The position numbers and the translations under genes are program-made. Below are positions 9,701 to 18,338 of a DNA stretch of 64,000 nt, one piece after another. A model generated the notes under the pieces. That model was not told where the DNA came from. It did not search any database and saw only the letters and a list, made by a program, of their open reading frames with translations. This stretch comes from Microbispora amethystogenes (GTDB lineage: Bacteria > Actinomycetota > Actinomycetes > Streptosporangiales > Streptosporangiaceae): NCBI RefSeq assembly GCF_016863015.1, contig NZ_BOOB01000019.1, positions 107,213-171,212 on the forward strand, written 5' to 3'. The stretch's first letter is position 1. Every line of letters starts with the position of its first letter.

Positions 9701-12700
9701 GAGCACACTCGTCGACGGCCGGAACGCGCGGCGTGGTGGCCGCGGTGCCCTTGGCGGTGGCCGCGGCACCATCAGCGGCGTCCGGTACGGCTTGCACGGC
9801 GGCCGGGGTGCCCGTGGCGGTGGCGAGCATCACCGAGAAGTCGCCGGCCGCGCGTTCGTCGTCGTCACCGGTCTGGACGACCTCGGTGTAACCGGCCTCC
9901 GCCAGCACCTGCGGCCATTCCTCCCGGGACAGCAGCGGCGAGCGCGGGCGCAGGTGCCGGTCGGTGAAGTCCCAGAACTCCTCCTGCACGCCGAGGAACG
10001 GCAGCAGGGTCCCCACCCGATGCGGTTCGGCGACGAGCAACTGGCCGCCGGGCACCAGAAGAGCGGACAGGTGGCGTAGCGCGGCGGGCAGGTCACGGGC
10101 CAGGTGCAGGCTGTTCGCCGCGACCACGAGATCGAATCCGCCCGCGGTCACCCCCTGCCCGACCGGGTCGGCGTCCAGGTCGAGGACGGCGTAGTCGACG
10201 AAGTCGAAGCCGGTGAAGCGCTGCCGCAGCCGGGTCAACGCCGCTTCGGCGACGTCGGTGACCAGGTAACGGGTGCGTTCGGCGGGCAGGACGGGCAGCA
10301 GCATGGCGGTGGTGCCGCCGGTCCCCGCACCGGCTTCCAGGACACGGAGCGGCCGGTCGGCCGGCCATCGCCGGACGATCTGCTCGACGAGCGCCCGGGT
10401 GATCCGGTTGGTGAACAGGTTGACCGGCCCGATGTCGTGGAACTGCTCGATCAGCTCCTGGCCGCCGCCGGAGCCCAGGACCTCGGAGCCGGTGCGCCGG
10501 CCCGCGAGCAGTTCGGGCAGGCACCGTCCGACCCGTACGGTCAAGGCGCTCTGGGCGGCGAAGGCGGCACCCCGGGTGAGAAGGTCCCGGTGCAGATCTC
10601 GGATCAGGTTCCGGTTCAGGTCTCGGTTCAGGTCATGGTGGGGGTCGCGGTGGGCGTCCCCATCGGAGTTCTGGTCCGCGTCTCGGTCGGAGTCCTGGTC
10701 GGCGCCGCGCGGGCCGGACGGGTTCGCATCCGGAGGCGTCGGGCCGGTGCCCCCTGACGCCGGCCGTTCCGAGAGGCCGTGCCGCTCCAGCAGGGGCAGG
10801 GCCGCGTGGAGCATCCGCCGGTGGTGCGCCTCGGGGCACGCCTCGATCAGGTCCTCGACGCCGATCGGCCGCCCGTCGCTCACCCCGCCGCCCGACTCGG
10901 CACTCAGCTCGCCGAGCGCGCCGGCCAGCGTACGGGCGAAGACCTCTTCGAGCCGTGCCGCGTACCGCGGGTAGTCCAGCTCGTGCCACGCGGAGCGCAG
11001 CCGGTCGATCCGCTCGGCCGCGCCGGACAGGATCTCGCCGGGGCCGGGCGCCGGCCACGGCTCGGCGGGCGCGTCCGCCCGGGGCGCGGCCCGGAGCGCC
11101 GTCTCCCACCGGGTGACCGGGGTGACGTGGACACCGGGCATCCGGCGGAGCCGGCAGCCCTCCACCTCGGCGGCGATCCTGCCGTCGCCGTCGGCGACCA
11201 CGAGGTCCCAGCAGACCTCCTCGGCACTGCTGGAGCGTTCCCGCACGTAGACCAGCCCTTGCGCCGACGGCGTTCCCCACAGGCGGACGGAGCCGATCGC
11301 GGCGGGCATGTAGCCGCGGCCCGACCGCAGCGACTCCACCAGCCACAGCACGCCGGCCTGCAGCGCGCTGTCCAGCACCACCGGATGCATCTGGTAGCGC
11401 CCCTGCCCCTGCTCCGGGCACGAGTAGGCGCCCAGGACCTCCCGCTCGCCCATCCACAGCTCGGTCAGGACCTGGAACTCCGGCCCCCACACCATCTGTC
11501 CCTCGGCGGCCCGCGCGTAGTATCCGGGCACGTCCACAGGCGTGCCGATGCGGGCACGCAGCGCGGCCACGTCCAGCGGCGGCGGGACCGGGCGCAGCAG
11601 CGGCCGTACCCGGGCCCGGAAGTGCTCGCGGGGCTGCTCGGACTGCCGGCCGGCGCTGGCCACGGTGACCACTCCGGTCTCGGCGCAGAGCGACGTCTGC
11701 GCCCACACCGGATCGGCGGCGGCCTGCGACGGCACCACCATGGCCCGGCTGATGTCGACCCTGTCGACCTCCACCGCCTCGGCGGCGTCCGGCAGGGCGA
11801 GGCGGGCGGCGGCGACGGCCATCTCCACATAACCGGTGGCCGGCATGACGGCGGCGCCGCCGGCCCGATGATCGGCCACCCAGGGCACCCGTACGCGGTC
11901 GATCTCCCCCTGCCAGGTGGGGTCCAGCACCGGAAGCCGCTGTCCGAGCAGCGGATGCTGGATCGTCGTGTCGACGTCGGTCCGCACCCAGGTGTGCGGT
12001 CCGCCGATCCAGTGCCGTTCGCGTTGCCAGGGATAGGCCGGCAGCGATCGCACCGCGCCGGGGCGGGGGAAGTACCGATCCCAGTCGAGCCGTGCACCGG
12101 CCGCGACGAGTTCGGCGACCGCGCGGCGGACCCGCGCCGGGCCCGGCTCATCCCGGCGCAGAGTCGCCACGACGGCCGCGCGCACCCGCGCGGCGCCGCT
12201 GATCCGGCGCAGGTACGAGCGGAGCACGGGATGCGGGCCGATCTCCAGCAGCACGTCGAAGCCGTCGCCGAGCACCCGCTCGGCCGCCGCGGCGAACCGG
12301 ACCGGCTCCCGGACGTTCCGCCACCAGTACGTCGCGTCCAGTTCCTCGCCCCGGACCAGGTCGCCCGTCACCGTGGACACCAGGGGGACCCGCACCGGGC
12401 CGGGCCGGAGCCCGGCGAGTCCGTCGGCCAGGGGCTGCCGCGCCGGATCCATGGCGCCGCTGTGGAAGGCGTAGTCCAGGTCCAGCTCGCGGAAGAAGAT
12501 CCTGCGTGAGGAGAGGTCCTCGCCCAGGGACTTGAGCGATCCGTCCGGTCCGGCGATCGTGACGTCGCGGTCGGAGTTGACCGCCGCGAGCTCCAGGTCC
12601 GGGTAGCCGGCCAGGACCTGCCTGGCCGCGGTCTCCGGCAGCCCGAGCGCGGCCATCCGGCCCCGCCCTCTGGTTATCGACTGCGCGACGCCGCGCTCGG

Positions 12701-14720
12701 AGATCACCTGAGCCGCCTGGGCGAGTGACAGGGCGCCGGCGGTGTAGGCGGCGGCGACCTCGCCCACGCTGTGGCCGAACACCGCTCCCGGCCGTACGCC
12801 CGCCGCCCCGAGCATCTCCACCAAACCGGCCTGTACGGCGAACAGCAACGGCTGCGCCACTTCGGTGGCCGAGAGGCGTGACCGTTCGGCGGGCAGGGAC
12901 AGCTCCTCGATCACCGACCAGCCGAGCCGATCGGACAGCTCGGCGTCGACCGCTTCCACGGCCGAGCGGAAGTCGCCGTCGGAGAGCAGGTCGGCGCCCA
13001 TCCCGGCCCACTGTGAACCGTTGCCGGAGAACACGAACGCCACCCGCCCGTGCTCCACCGCCTCCGACTCCGCCACCGCCGCGTCCCCGGCTCCGAGCCG
13101 TCCGCCCACTGTCGGCCTATCGGATGAACCGGCGGGGGTGGCCGGCTCCGGGGCGTCCACCAGGCGCGCCAGCGCCCGCGCCGCCGCCCCGGCGGTGCCG
13201 GCCAGCACCACGGCCCGATGCCGGTGGCCGCCGCGCCGCCGGGTCGCGGTGTAGGCCGCGTGGTAGAAGTCCCGCTCGTCGAGCGACGCGAGGTGCGCGG
13301 CGGTCCGTTCCACGGCCTCCCGCAGCGCCGGCCGGCTGCGCGCGGACACGACGACGGGCAGCGCTCCCGCCTGCTCGGTTCCGTACGGTCCGGGGACGGG
13401 TGGTGCGGCCAGCGCCACATGGGCGTTGGCGCCCCCGAACCCGAAGGAGTTGACTCCGACCACGGGCCGCTCGCCTGCTCCGTCCAGCGGTCGCGGCTCG
13501 GTGGCGACGCTCAGGCCCAGGGCGTCGAAGTCGATCCGGGGGTTGAGCGTGGCGGCGTGCAGCGAGGGCGGGATCATCCGGTGCCGGAGCACCAGCAGGG
13601 CCTTGAACAGCCCCGGCATGCCGGAGGCGGGCTCCAGGTGCCCCAGGTTGGACTTCACCGAGCCGATGGGCAGGGCTCCGCGGGTGCGCCGGGTGCCCAG
13701 CGCCCGCCCCAGCGCCCGGCACTCGGCCGGATCGCCGGCCTGGGTGCCGGTGCCGTGCGCCTCCACGTACGCGATCTCGTCGGGGCCGACGCCCGCCGTG
13801 GCGTACACCTGCCGTAACAGGGCCTCCTGCGCGTCGGCGTTCGGCAACGCCAGCCCTCTGGTGCGGCCGTCGTTGTTGGTGGCGGCTCCGACGACGACGC
13901 CATGGATGCGGTCTCCGTCGGCGATCGCGTCGGCCAGGCGCTTGAGCACCACCACACCGCCCCCCTCCGCGCGGACGAACCCGTCGGCGTCGGCGGAGAA
14001 CGCCCGGCACCGGCCGGTCGGCGACAGCATCGACGCCTGGCTGAAACCGATGAAGGGGCCCGGGCCGAGCAGCAGGTTGACCCCGCCGGCCAGCGCCACC
14101 CGGCTGGATCCCTCCGCGAGGGACCGCCAGGCCCGTTCCACGGCCGTCAGCGACGAGGAGCACGCGGTGTCGATGCTCATGCTCGGCCCGCGCAGGTCGA
14201 AGAAGTGCGACAGCCGGTTGGCCGCGATGGACAGGGTTCCCCCCGACATCGAGTACGGGCCCAGGGCGCCCGGCTCCAGCGCCTGCATCGTGCCGTAGGC
14301 GGGATCCGAGATGCCGACGAACACGCCGGTGTCCGTGCCCGCCAGCACCGCCGGGTCGATGCCCGCGTCGTCCAGGGCCTCGACCGCCATCTCCAGGAGC
14401 AACCGCTGCTGCGGGTCCATCGAGGCGGCCTCTTTGGGGGAGATGCCGAAATAGGCGGCGTCGAAGGCGGTGACGTCCTCGTCGAGGAAGGCCCCAGCCC
14501 GGGTGTAGCTCCGGTTCGGCCTCGGCGTGGTGTCGTCGACGAACCGATCGGCCTCGAACCTGCTCGGCGGGATCCGGCCGACCAGATCGGCGCCCTGCCG
14601 CAACGCCTGCCACAGCCCGTCCAGGTCTGCGATCCCACCGGGCAGACGGCATCCCACGCCCACCACCGCCGCCGCGTGCTCCGGCCAGGCCTGTTCCGCT
14701 GTCGGGTCGTCCGCGCTCAT
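6720..14720 (-). CDS. Highly reducing-type I polyketide synthase, KS-AT-DH-MT-psiKR-ER-KR-ACP
   Basis: A 2666-aa single-module PKS. KS about 15-440 (Cys in DTACSSS near 187, HGTGT, and NLGHLEP). AT about 545-850 (GHSVGE near 650, selectivity-loop motif YAFHS). DH about 905-1180 (His in DHRAGGAAVMP near 952, and DSALQ). C-methyltransferase about 1420-1610 (SAM motif LEAGAGTGG near 1462). A pseudo-KR about 1640-1950. ER from about 1970 (LNYRD, and GGAGGVGLAA near 2105). KR (GGLGGFG near 2308, YVAAN near 2450). ACP (GLDSLM near 2605). There is no thioesterase or docking tail. This domain order is that of fungal highly reducing iterative PKSs. The ATG at 14720 is preferred over an in-frame GTG nine codons upstream because AGGAAGG lies six bases before it. 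Two linkers hold tandem-repeat expansions. It is the first gene of the operon with oleA, C, D and B. Confidence 0.92.
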   Translation of the reverse strand: MSADDPTAEQAWPEHAAAVVGVGCRLPGGIADLDGLWQALRQGADLVGRIPPSRFEADRFVDDTTPRPNRSYTRAGAFLDEDVTAFDAAYFGISPKEAASMDPQQRLLLEMAVEALDDAGIDPAVLAGTDTGVFVGISDPAYGTMQALEPGALGPYSMSGGTLSIAANRLSHFFDLRGPSMSIDTACSSSLTAVERAWRSLAEGSSRVALAGGVNLLLGPGPFIGFSQASMLSPTGRCRAFSADADGFVRAEGGGVVVLKRLADAIADGDRIHGVVVGAATNNDGRTRGLALPNADAQEALLRQVYATAGVGPDEIAYVEAHGTGTQAGDPAECRALGRALGTRRTRGALPIGSVKSNLGHLEPASGMPGLFKALLVLRHRMIPPSLHAATLNPRIDFDALGLSVATEPRPLDGAGERPVVGVNSFGFGGANAHVALAAPPVPGPYGTEQAGALPVVVSARSRPALREAVERTAAHLASLDERDFYHAAYTATRRRGGHRHRAVVLAGTAGAAARALARLVDAPEPATPAGSSDRPTVGGRLGAGDAAVAESEAVEHGRVAFVFSGNGSQWAGMGADLLSDGDFRSAVEAVDAELSDRLGWSVIEELSLPAERSRLSATEVAQPLLFAVQAGLVEMLGAAGVRPGAVFGHSVGEVAAAYTAGALSLAQAAQVISERGVAQSITRGRGRMAALGLPETAARQVLAGYPDLELAAVNSDRDVTIAGPDGSLKSLGEDLSSRRIFFRELDLDYAFHSGAMDPARQPLADGLAGLRPGPVRVPLVSTVTGDLVRGEELDATYWWRNVREPVRFAAAAERVLGDGFDVLLEIGPHPVLRSYLRRISGAARVRAAVVATLRRDEPGPARVRRAVAELVAAGARLDWDRYFPRPGAVRSLPAYPWQRERHWIGGPHTWVRTDVDTTIQHPLLGQRLPVLDPTWQGEIDRVRVPWVADHRAGGAAVMPATGYVEMAVAAARLALPDAAEAVEVDRVDISRAMVVPSQAAADPVWAQTSLCAETGVVTVASAGRQSEQPREHFRARVRPLLRPVPPPLDVAALRARIGTPVDVPGYYARAAEGQMVWGPEFQVLTELWMGEREVLGAYSCPEQGQGRYQMHPVVLDSALQAGVLWLVESLRSGRGYMPAAIGSVRLWGTPSAQGLVYVRERSSSAEEVCWDLVVADGDGRIAAEVEGCRLRRMPGVHVTPVTRWETALRAAPRADAPAEPWPAPGPGEILSGAAERIDRLRSAWHELDYPRYAARLEEVFARTLAGALGELSAESGGGVSDGRPIGVEDLIEACPEAHHRRMLHAALPLLERHGLSERPASGGTGPTPPDANPSGPRGADQDSDRDADQNSDGDAHRDPHHDLNRDLNRNLIRDLHRDLLTRGAAFAAQSALTVRVGRCLPELLAGRRTGSEVLGSGGGQELIEQFHDIGPVNLFTNRITRALVEQIVRRWPADRPLRVLEAGAGTGGTTAMLLPVLPAERTRYLVTDVAEAALTRLRQRFTGFDFVDYAVLDLDADPVGQGVTAGGFDLVVAANSLHLARDLPAALRHLSALLVPGGQLLVAEPHRVGTLLPFLGVQEEFWDFTDRHLRPRSPLLSREEWPQVLAEAGYTEVVQTGDDDERAAGDFSVMLATATGTPAAVQAVPDAADGAAATAKGTAATTPRVPAVDECAPVTMEGGADTAHDVPAASEAAPAALHDVPDAAGTWILAGEDGTGALTAELGALLRSRGGDVLHSPLSDDPDHWADHFPPTAETVTIAVVLGGTDDTEPKATIGTEPEATGGIEPKATIGIEPEATGGTEPKETGNSEPEASDNTDSKAAVERITRRAAALRAVALACEQLPEHVTATVWLVVRPCGALPEPHLTDVRLHPEDAATWGTTRSLGNEQPRPAIRRLCLHPTGDAARDAGRLAAELLAPDEEDEILLTRRGRFVPRLLEPGEHGRDLAVGSGGAYRLKVCDPGLSYTLAWEEIPMPEPEPDEVVVEVRAIGLNYRDVMQAVNLLPAEAVEAVFGGHELGLECAGIVTTVGAGVTDIRPGDRVMAAGPVGFASHARVKAWVAVPLPEGMTFTEAATMPMAFATAHHSLGYCARVRAGETILVHGGAGGVGLAALQYARHHGARVIATAGTAAKRDLLLAMGADHVLDSRSLHFAEQVRELTGGRGVDIVLNSLAGEAITRGMECLRHGGRFIELGKRDIYQNRSLLLRPFSDNLAFHGVDIGTLMWKAPELMADSTAQAAPLYRTGRFRPLPHTVFPAARVADAFAMMRHSRHIGKVVVSFDPRDEPVTVRPQRTAPRLDPEGTYLVTGGLGGFGAATAHRLAQRGARHLALVGRRGAETPDAPALLAELERSGVEVRVYAADVADRDAMRRVLRDLDGGGHPLRGVVHAAMHLDDGLLADIGDDRIRAVLRPKVAGAMVLDELTRDLPLDLFVMYSSLTTVGNIGQTSYVAANLFLEALARRRRREGLPALTACLGALAETGVLTRGRQGEALAKAGIPPMPPARALDAVEAMLGEHADVAMVGRCDWGRLRQVLPGLRRPWLSLVLPPGAEEQGPDLPSLLAEMSYEQGYAYVTEQITRLLSTVMLVPADQIARDRRLDEYGLDSLMATELLTSIRGRFGIDIPPMELMRGGGTVADIASSILMRLGPRGEQRPAAAGPRTGQPV
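9289..9408 (-). repeat. 24-bp tandem repeat in the PKS pseudo-KR region
   Basis: Five full 24-bp copies plus a partial one, in frame, each encoding an octapeptide of the form (T/I)EP(K/E)ATxG. The repeats sit in the linker between the methyltransferase and the ER. Copies alternate at the fourth residue (Lys/Glu), as expected from unequal slippage of a two-unit block. Confidence 0.85.
10582..10701 (-). repeat. 12-bp degenerate tandem repeat in the PKS DH-MT linker
   Basis: Ten consecutive 12-bp units, in frame, encode a four-residue periodic Asp/Arg/Asn/His-rich segment (units such as DLNR, DLHR, DSDR). It lies between the dehydratase and methyltransferase domains, where a disordered linker can tolerate expansion. 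Confidence 0.75.
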
Positions 14721-14860
14721 GTCGCCCTTCCTGCTCAGGTCCACCACGACTCGGCACTTCGCCGGTCGGCTCGCTGTCTCGGCCAGGGTTCACCGTGTCT
14801 GACGCGCACACCTGACACACGCCAGGCGGATCGGTCACCATGTCATCACAACTGCTGGTA

Positions 14861-14874
14861 TGTGCCTAGGCACA
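14861..14874. promoter_or_regulatory. Perfect 14-bp palindrome upstream of the PKS operon
   Basis: TGTGCCTAGGCACA is its own reverse complement. It lies 141 bp upstream of the PKS start, in the 271-bp gap between the PKS operon and the divergent toxin-antitoxin genes, a plausible site for a dimeric regulator of the PKS operon. No regulator can be assigned. Confidence 0.45.
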
Positions 14875-14973
14875 CTCCGTGTTTGTCCCGAAGAATGATG
14901 TTGTGCGAGGAATGGCCAAAACCTTTAGGTCACGCAACCGCCCATCCTTCAGACCGGGACAATCGCCGGTAGC

Positions 14974-14988
14974 ATCAGATAATCTGAT
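14974..14988 (+). promoter_or_regulatory. Palindromic operator over the -10 of the vapBC-type module
   Basis: ATCAGAT-A-ATCTGAT is a perfect 15-bp dyad ending three bases before the antitoxin ATG. It contains TAATCT (14980-14985), a good actinobacterial -10 whose expected start point falls on or next to the ATG at 14992. No Shine-Dalgarno is present, so the mRNA is probably leaderless and the antitoxin (or toxin-antitoxin complex) probably autorepresses here. Confidence 0.6.
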
Positions 14989-14991
14989 TGT

Positions 14992-15252
14992 ATGAAGGTG
15001 ATGACCGCCACCGAGGCGTCCCGAAGCTTCGCGACCGTCCTGGACGAGGCCGAGCGCGGAGAGACGATCGTGGTCACCCGTGGTGGGAGGCAGATCGCTG
15101 TGATCGGTCCTGCCCCCGCGGCCCCAGGTCGTATGGTGAAGGCGTTTCTGGCGAGAAGCGCGGGGAGCCTGGACGACGATTTCGAGACCGACGTGGCGGC
15201 GGCCCGGGAGATGGTCCGAGACGAGATGAGGGCCACGTGGCCCGACGCCTGA
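14992..15252 (+). CDS. vapB: Phd/YefM-type antitoxin
   Basis: An 86-aa protein with the N-terminal fold of Phd/YefM antitoxins: an MKVMTATEASRSFATVL start, then ERGETIVVTRGGRQIAVI, which makes the DNA-binding beta hairpin, and an acidic C-terminal helix that would wrap the toxin. It overlaps the downstream PIN-domain gene by 16 bases. The start has no ribosome binding site but sits just after a -10 element inside a palindrome. It is expected to neutralise the toxin and autoregulate. Confidence 0.85.
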   Translation: MKVMTATEASRSFATVLDEAERGETIVVTRGGRQIAVIGPAPAAPGRMVKAFLARSAGSLDDDFETDVAAAREMVRDEMRATWPDA

Positions 15253-15644
15253 TTCTGGACACCGGGGTTCTGATCGCCGCCGAGCGGGGCAAGGCGTCCG
15301 TGGACACGGTGATCGGGGACGCGGATGACATCGCGATCGCGGCGATCACGGTGGCCGAGTTGCTGGTCGGTGTGGAACTTGCCGACGAGACCAGGCACGC
15401 GCCCCGGCAGGCCTTCGTGGACGAAGTTCTCGCGTTGATTCCAGTGGAGGAGTACACCACGGACGTCGCCAGGATCCATGCGCGTCTCATGGCGCATGTC
15501 CGGCGACAGGGTAAGGCACGAGGAGCGTACGACCTGCTGATCGCGGCGACGGCCGCCGCGACCGCGAGGACTGTGATCACGATGGATTCCTCGGCCGCGT
15601 TCGACGATCTTCCCGGTGTGCGCGCTCAGGTCGTTCCCCGCTGA
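15237..15644 (+). CDS. vapC: PIN-domain RNase toxin (VapC family)
   Basis: A 135-aa PIN-domain protein. Acidic metal-site residues are visible: Asp8 in LILDTGVL, Glu in ITVAELLVG and Asp residues in AYDLLIAA and VITMDSSAAF. Family members are Mg-dependent endonucleases that cut tRNA or rRNA. The GTG at 15237 is preceded by GAGATGAGG within the antitoxin gene, giving translational coupling. A longer open frame upstream exists only as a shadow of the antitoxin. The module sits between the PKS operon promoter and a regulator; no functional link to either is shown. Confidence 0.85.
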   Translation: MARRLILDTGVLIAAERGKASVDTVIGDADDIAIAAITVAELLVGVELADETRHAPRQAFVDEVLALIPVEEYTTDVARIHARLMAHVRRQGKARGAYDLLIAATAAATARTVITMDSSAAFDDLPGVRAQVVPR

Positions 15645-15676
15645 TTCGCCGGTGACATCCCCTGCCGGAGGTTCGG

Positions 15677-18249
15677 ATGGAGCTGTGGGAGCGCTCCGGG
15701 CAACTGGAGCTTCTCGGTGGTCTGCTGCGCGAGACCGCCCACGGCGGCCGCGTGGCGGTGGTGGCCGGCGAGGCCGGGATCGGCAAGTCCGTGCTCGTGA
15801 CCGAGTTCGCCCGGCGGTGCGGACCGGCGGCGTGGGTGCTCTGGGGTGGCTGCGACCGGCTGATCACCCCCCGGGCGCTCGGCCCCCTGCACGACATCGG
15901 CCGCCAGACCGGAGGCGCGCTGGCCGAGCGGCCGAGCGGCTGAGCGCCGGCGCCACCCGGGAGGAGCTCTTCACGGCGTTCCTGGACGCGATCTCCGGCC
16001 CCGCGCAGCGCCCGCGCCCGGTCGTCGTCGTGGAGGACGCCCACTGGGCCGACGAGGCCACGCTCGACTGGCTGACCTGGTCGGCCCGGCGGATCGGACG
16101 GACGCCGGTCCTGTTCGCGGTGACCTACCGCGACGACGAGGTGGGCGCCGAGCACCCGCTGCGCGGCGCCCTCGCGACCCTGCCCAGCGCGATCACGCGA
16201 CGCGTGGCGCTGCCGCCCCTGTCGCGCGCGTGCGTGGCGGAGCGGGCCCGCCTGACCGGGCGGGATCCGGAGCCGGTCCACCGGTTGTCCGGCGGCAACC
16301 CGCTGCTGGTGACCGAGCTGCTGAAGGCGGAGGGGCGGGCGGCGCCGGCCACCGTACGGGACCTCGTCCTCGACCGGCTGCGGTTGCTGCCGCGGCCCGC
16401 CCGGGAGCTGGCCCACCTGGTGTCGGTGATCCCGACCCGCGCCGACGCCGCCGTCGTGGCGGGAGCGCCGGACCTGGTCGACCTGTGCGTCGACGCGGGG
16501 GTGCTCGTGCCGTCCGGCGACGGTGTGGCGTACCGCCACGAGTTGCTGCGCGGCGCGGTGGAGGAGTCGCTGTCGCCCGCACGCCGCGCCGCGCTGCACC
16601 GGCGGGTGCTGGGCACGCTGGCCGGAACCTCCGGAGTCGACCCGGGCCGTCTGGTCCACCACGCGACGCGAGCGGGCGACGAGGCCGCCGTCCTGCGGTA
16701 CGGACAGGTCGCGGGGGCCGACGCCGCCCGGCAGGGCGCCCATCGGGAGGCCGCCGGGTACGCCGACCGGCTGCCGGCCCCGCGACGAGCCGAGCTGCTG
16801 GAGGCCTACGCGTTCCAGGCGTACCTGGCCGGGCTGGCCGAGGAGGGGTTGCGGGCCCGGCGGGCGGCGCTGGCCGTACGCGAGGAACTGCGCCAGCCCG
16901 GACCGGCCGGGGAGGACCTGCGCTGGATCTCCCGGCTCGCCTGGTGGGCGGGGGACGCGCGGCAGGCCTGGGAGGCGGCCGAGCGGGCGGTCGCCGTTCT
17001 GGAGACCGAGCCGCCGGGCCGGCCGCTGGCCATGGCCTACAGCAACCGCTCCCAGTTGCACATGCTCGCGGGCGAGCGGGAGGCGGCGGTCTCGTGGGGG
17101 GAGCGGGCGCGCGCCCTGGCCGTCCGGCTGGGCGATGTGGAGACCTCCGTCCACGCCGAGATCAACGTGAGCACCGCCCGGCTCGTGGGCGGTGACGCCA
17201 GCGCGGCCGCGGCGCTGCGGGAGGTGCACGAGCGCGCCTCGGCCCTCGGGCTGGCCGACCACGCCGCCCGGGCGCTCGTCAACCTGGCGACCACGCTGGT
17301 GCAGCTCGCCGAGTACGAGGCCGCCGCACCGGCGGTCGAGCGCGCGCTGGCGTACGCCACGCAGCAGGACCTCGACGGCTACCTGCAGTATCTGCTCGGC
17401 GTGCGGGCGGGGGTGCGGCTGGCGCGTTGCGACTGGGCCGGCGCTCTGGCCGACGCGGACGCCGCGCTGGACCGGCCGGTCAGGGACGGGGTCGCCGTGG
17501 TCCCCGCGCTGCTGGCGCGGGGCCGGATCCAGGCGGCCCGGGGCGACCGCGAGGCGCGGGCCACGCTCGACGAGGCCGCCCGCCAGGCCGAGCGCACCGG
17601 TGAGGTGCAGCGGGTCTGCCCAGTGGCGGCGGCCCGCTCGGAGTGCTTCCTGCTGTACGGCGACCCAAAGCGGGCCGCCGAGGAGGCCCGGCACGGCCTG
17701 GACCTGGCCGTCCGGGCCCGCCACCCGGTGTACGCCGGGGAGCTGACCTACCGGCTGTGGCGGGCCGGCGAGACCGGGCTCCCCCGTGTGGAAGCCGGGC
17801 CGTACCGGATGATGATCGACGGAGACTGGGCCGGCGCGGCGGCGGAATGGGCCCGGCGCGGGGCCGCGTACGCGCGCGTCGAGGCGCTGGCGGGCGGTGA
17901 CGCGGGCGCCGCGGCGGAGGCCCTGCGGGTCCTCGACGAACTGGGGGCCACGCGGGCGGCGGGCGGCGTGCGGGCCGAGCTGAGAAGGCGAGGTCTCACC
18001 CGCGTGCCGCGCGGCCCTCGCCCGGCGACGGCCGCCAACCCCGCCGGCCTCACGCCGCGCCAGGCGGAGGTGCTCGCGCTGGTGGCCGAGGGGCTGACCA
18101 ACGCCGCGATAGCCGCGCGCCTGTCGTTGTCGGTCAAGACCGTCGATCACCACGTCTCCGCGTTGCTGGGCAAGCTCGGGGTGGCCACCAGGGGTCAGGC
18201 GGCCGCGGCGGCGCGCCGGCTGGACCTGACCGGGAAGCCCGCAAATTAG
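15677..18249 (+). pseudogene. LAL-type LuxR family ATPase regulator, frameshifted
   Basis: The N-terminal reading frame (15677-15943) has an AAA/STAND Walker A (VAGEAGIGKS) and ends at TGA 15941-15943. The rest of the same protein continues in the -1 frame to 18249, with Walker B (VVVVEDAHWAD), a helical TPR-like middle and a C-terminal LuxR helix-turn-helix (LTPRQAEVLALVAEGLTN, and LSVKTVDHHVSALL). The break coincides with a tandem duplication of GCCGAGCG at 15923-15938. Removing one copy restores a continuous protein of about 854 aa, a normal LAL length. The start has CGGAGG upstream. As written the product would be an 88-aa fragment. It could be a true mutation, a reversible slippage switch or a sequencing error. 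Confidence 0.85.
15923..15938 (+). repeat. 8-bp tandem duplication causing the LAL frameshift
   Basis: GCCGAGCG occurs twice in a row (15923-15930, 15931-15938). Deleting either copy joins the N-terminal Leu-Ala-Glu-Arg codons in frame to Leu-Ser-Ala-Gly of the downstream frame. Confidence 0.85.
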
Positions 18250-18338
18250 GGAGTTCTCCCCAGTCGCGGATCGTCGCGGGGACCTACCGTTCCGCGCGAA
18301 GACGCGAAGACCCGAAGACGCTGTCCCAAGGGGGAGAC

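Noticed and set aside
12440..12500. Prediction of PKS extender unit from the AT motif YAFHS
   Set aside because: It is intermediate between the malonyl (HAFH) and methylmalonyl (YASH) motifs. With a C-methyltransferase present, branching may come from SAM, so no extender unit is called.
15916..15943. Programmed -1 ribosomal frameshift in the LAL gene
   Set aside because: There is no slippery heptamer of the X-XXY-YYZ type and no clear downstream pseudoknot. The exact 8-bp tandem duplication explains the frame change more simply.
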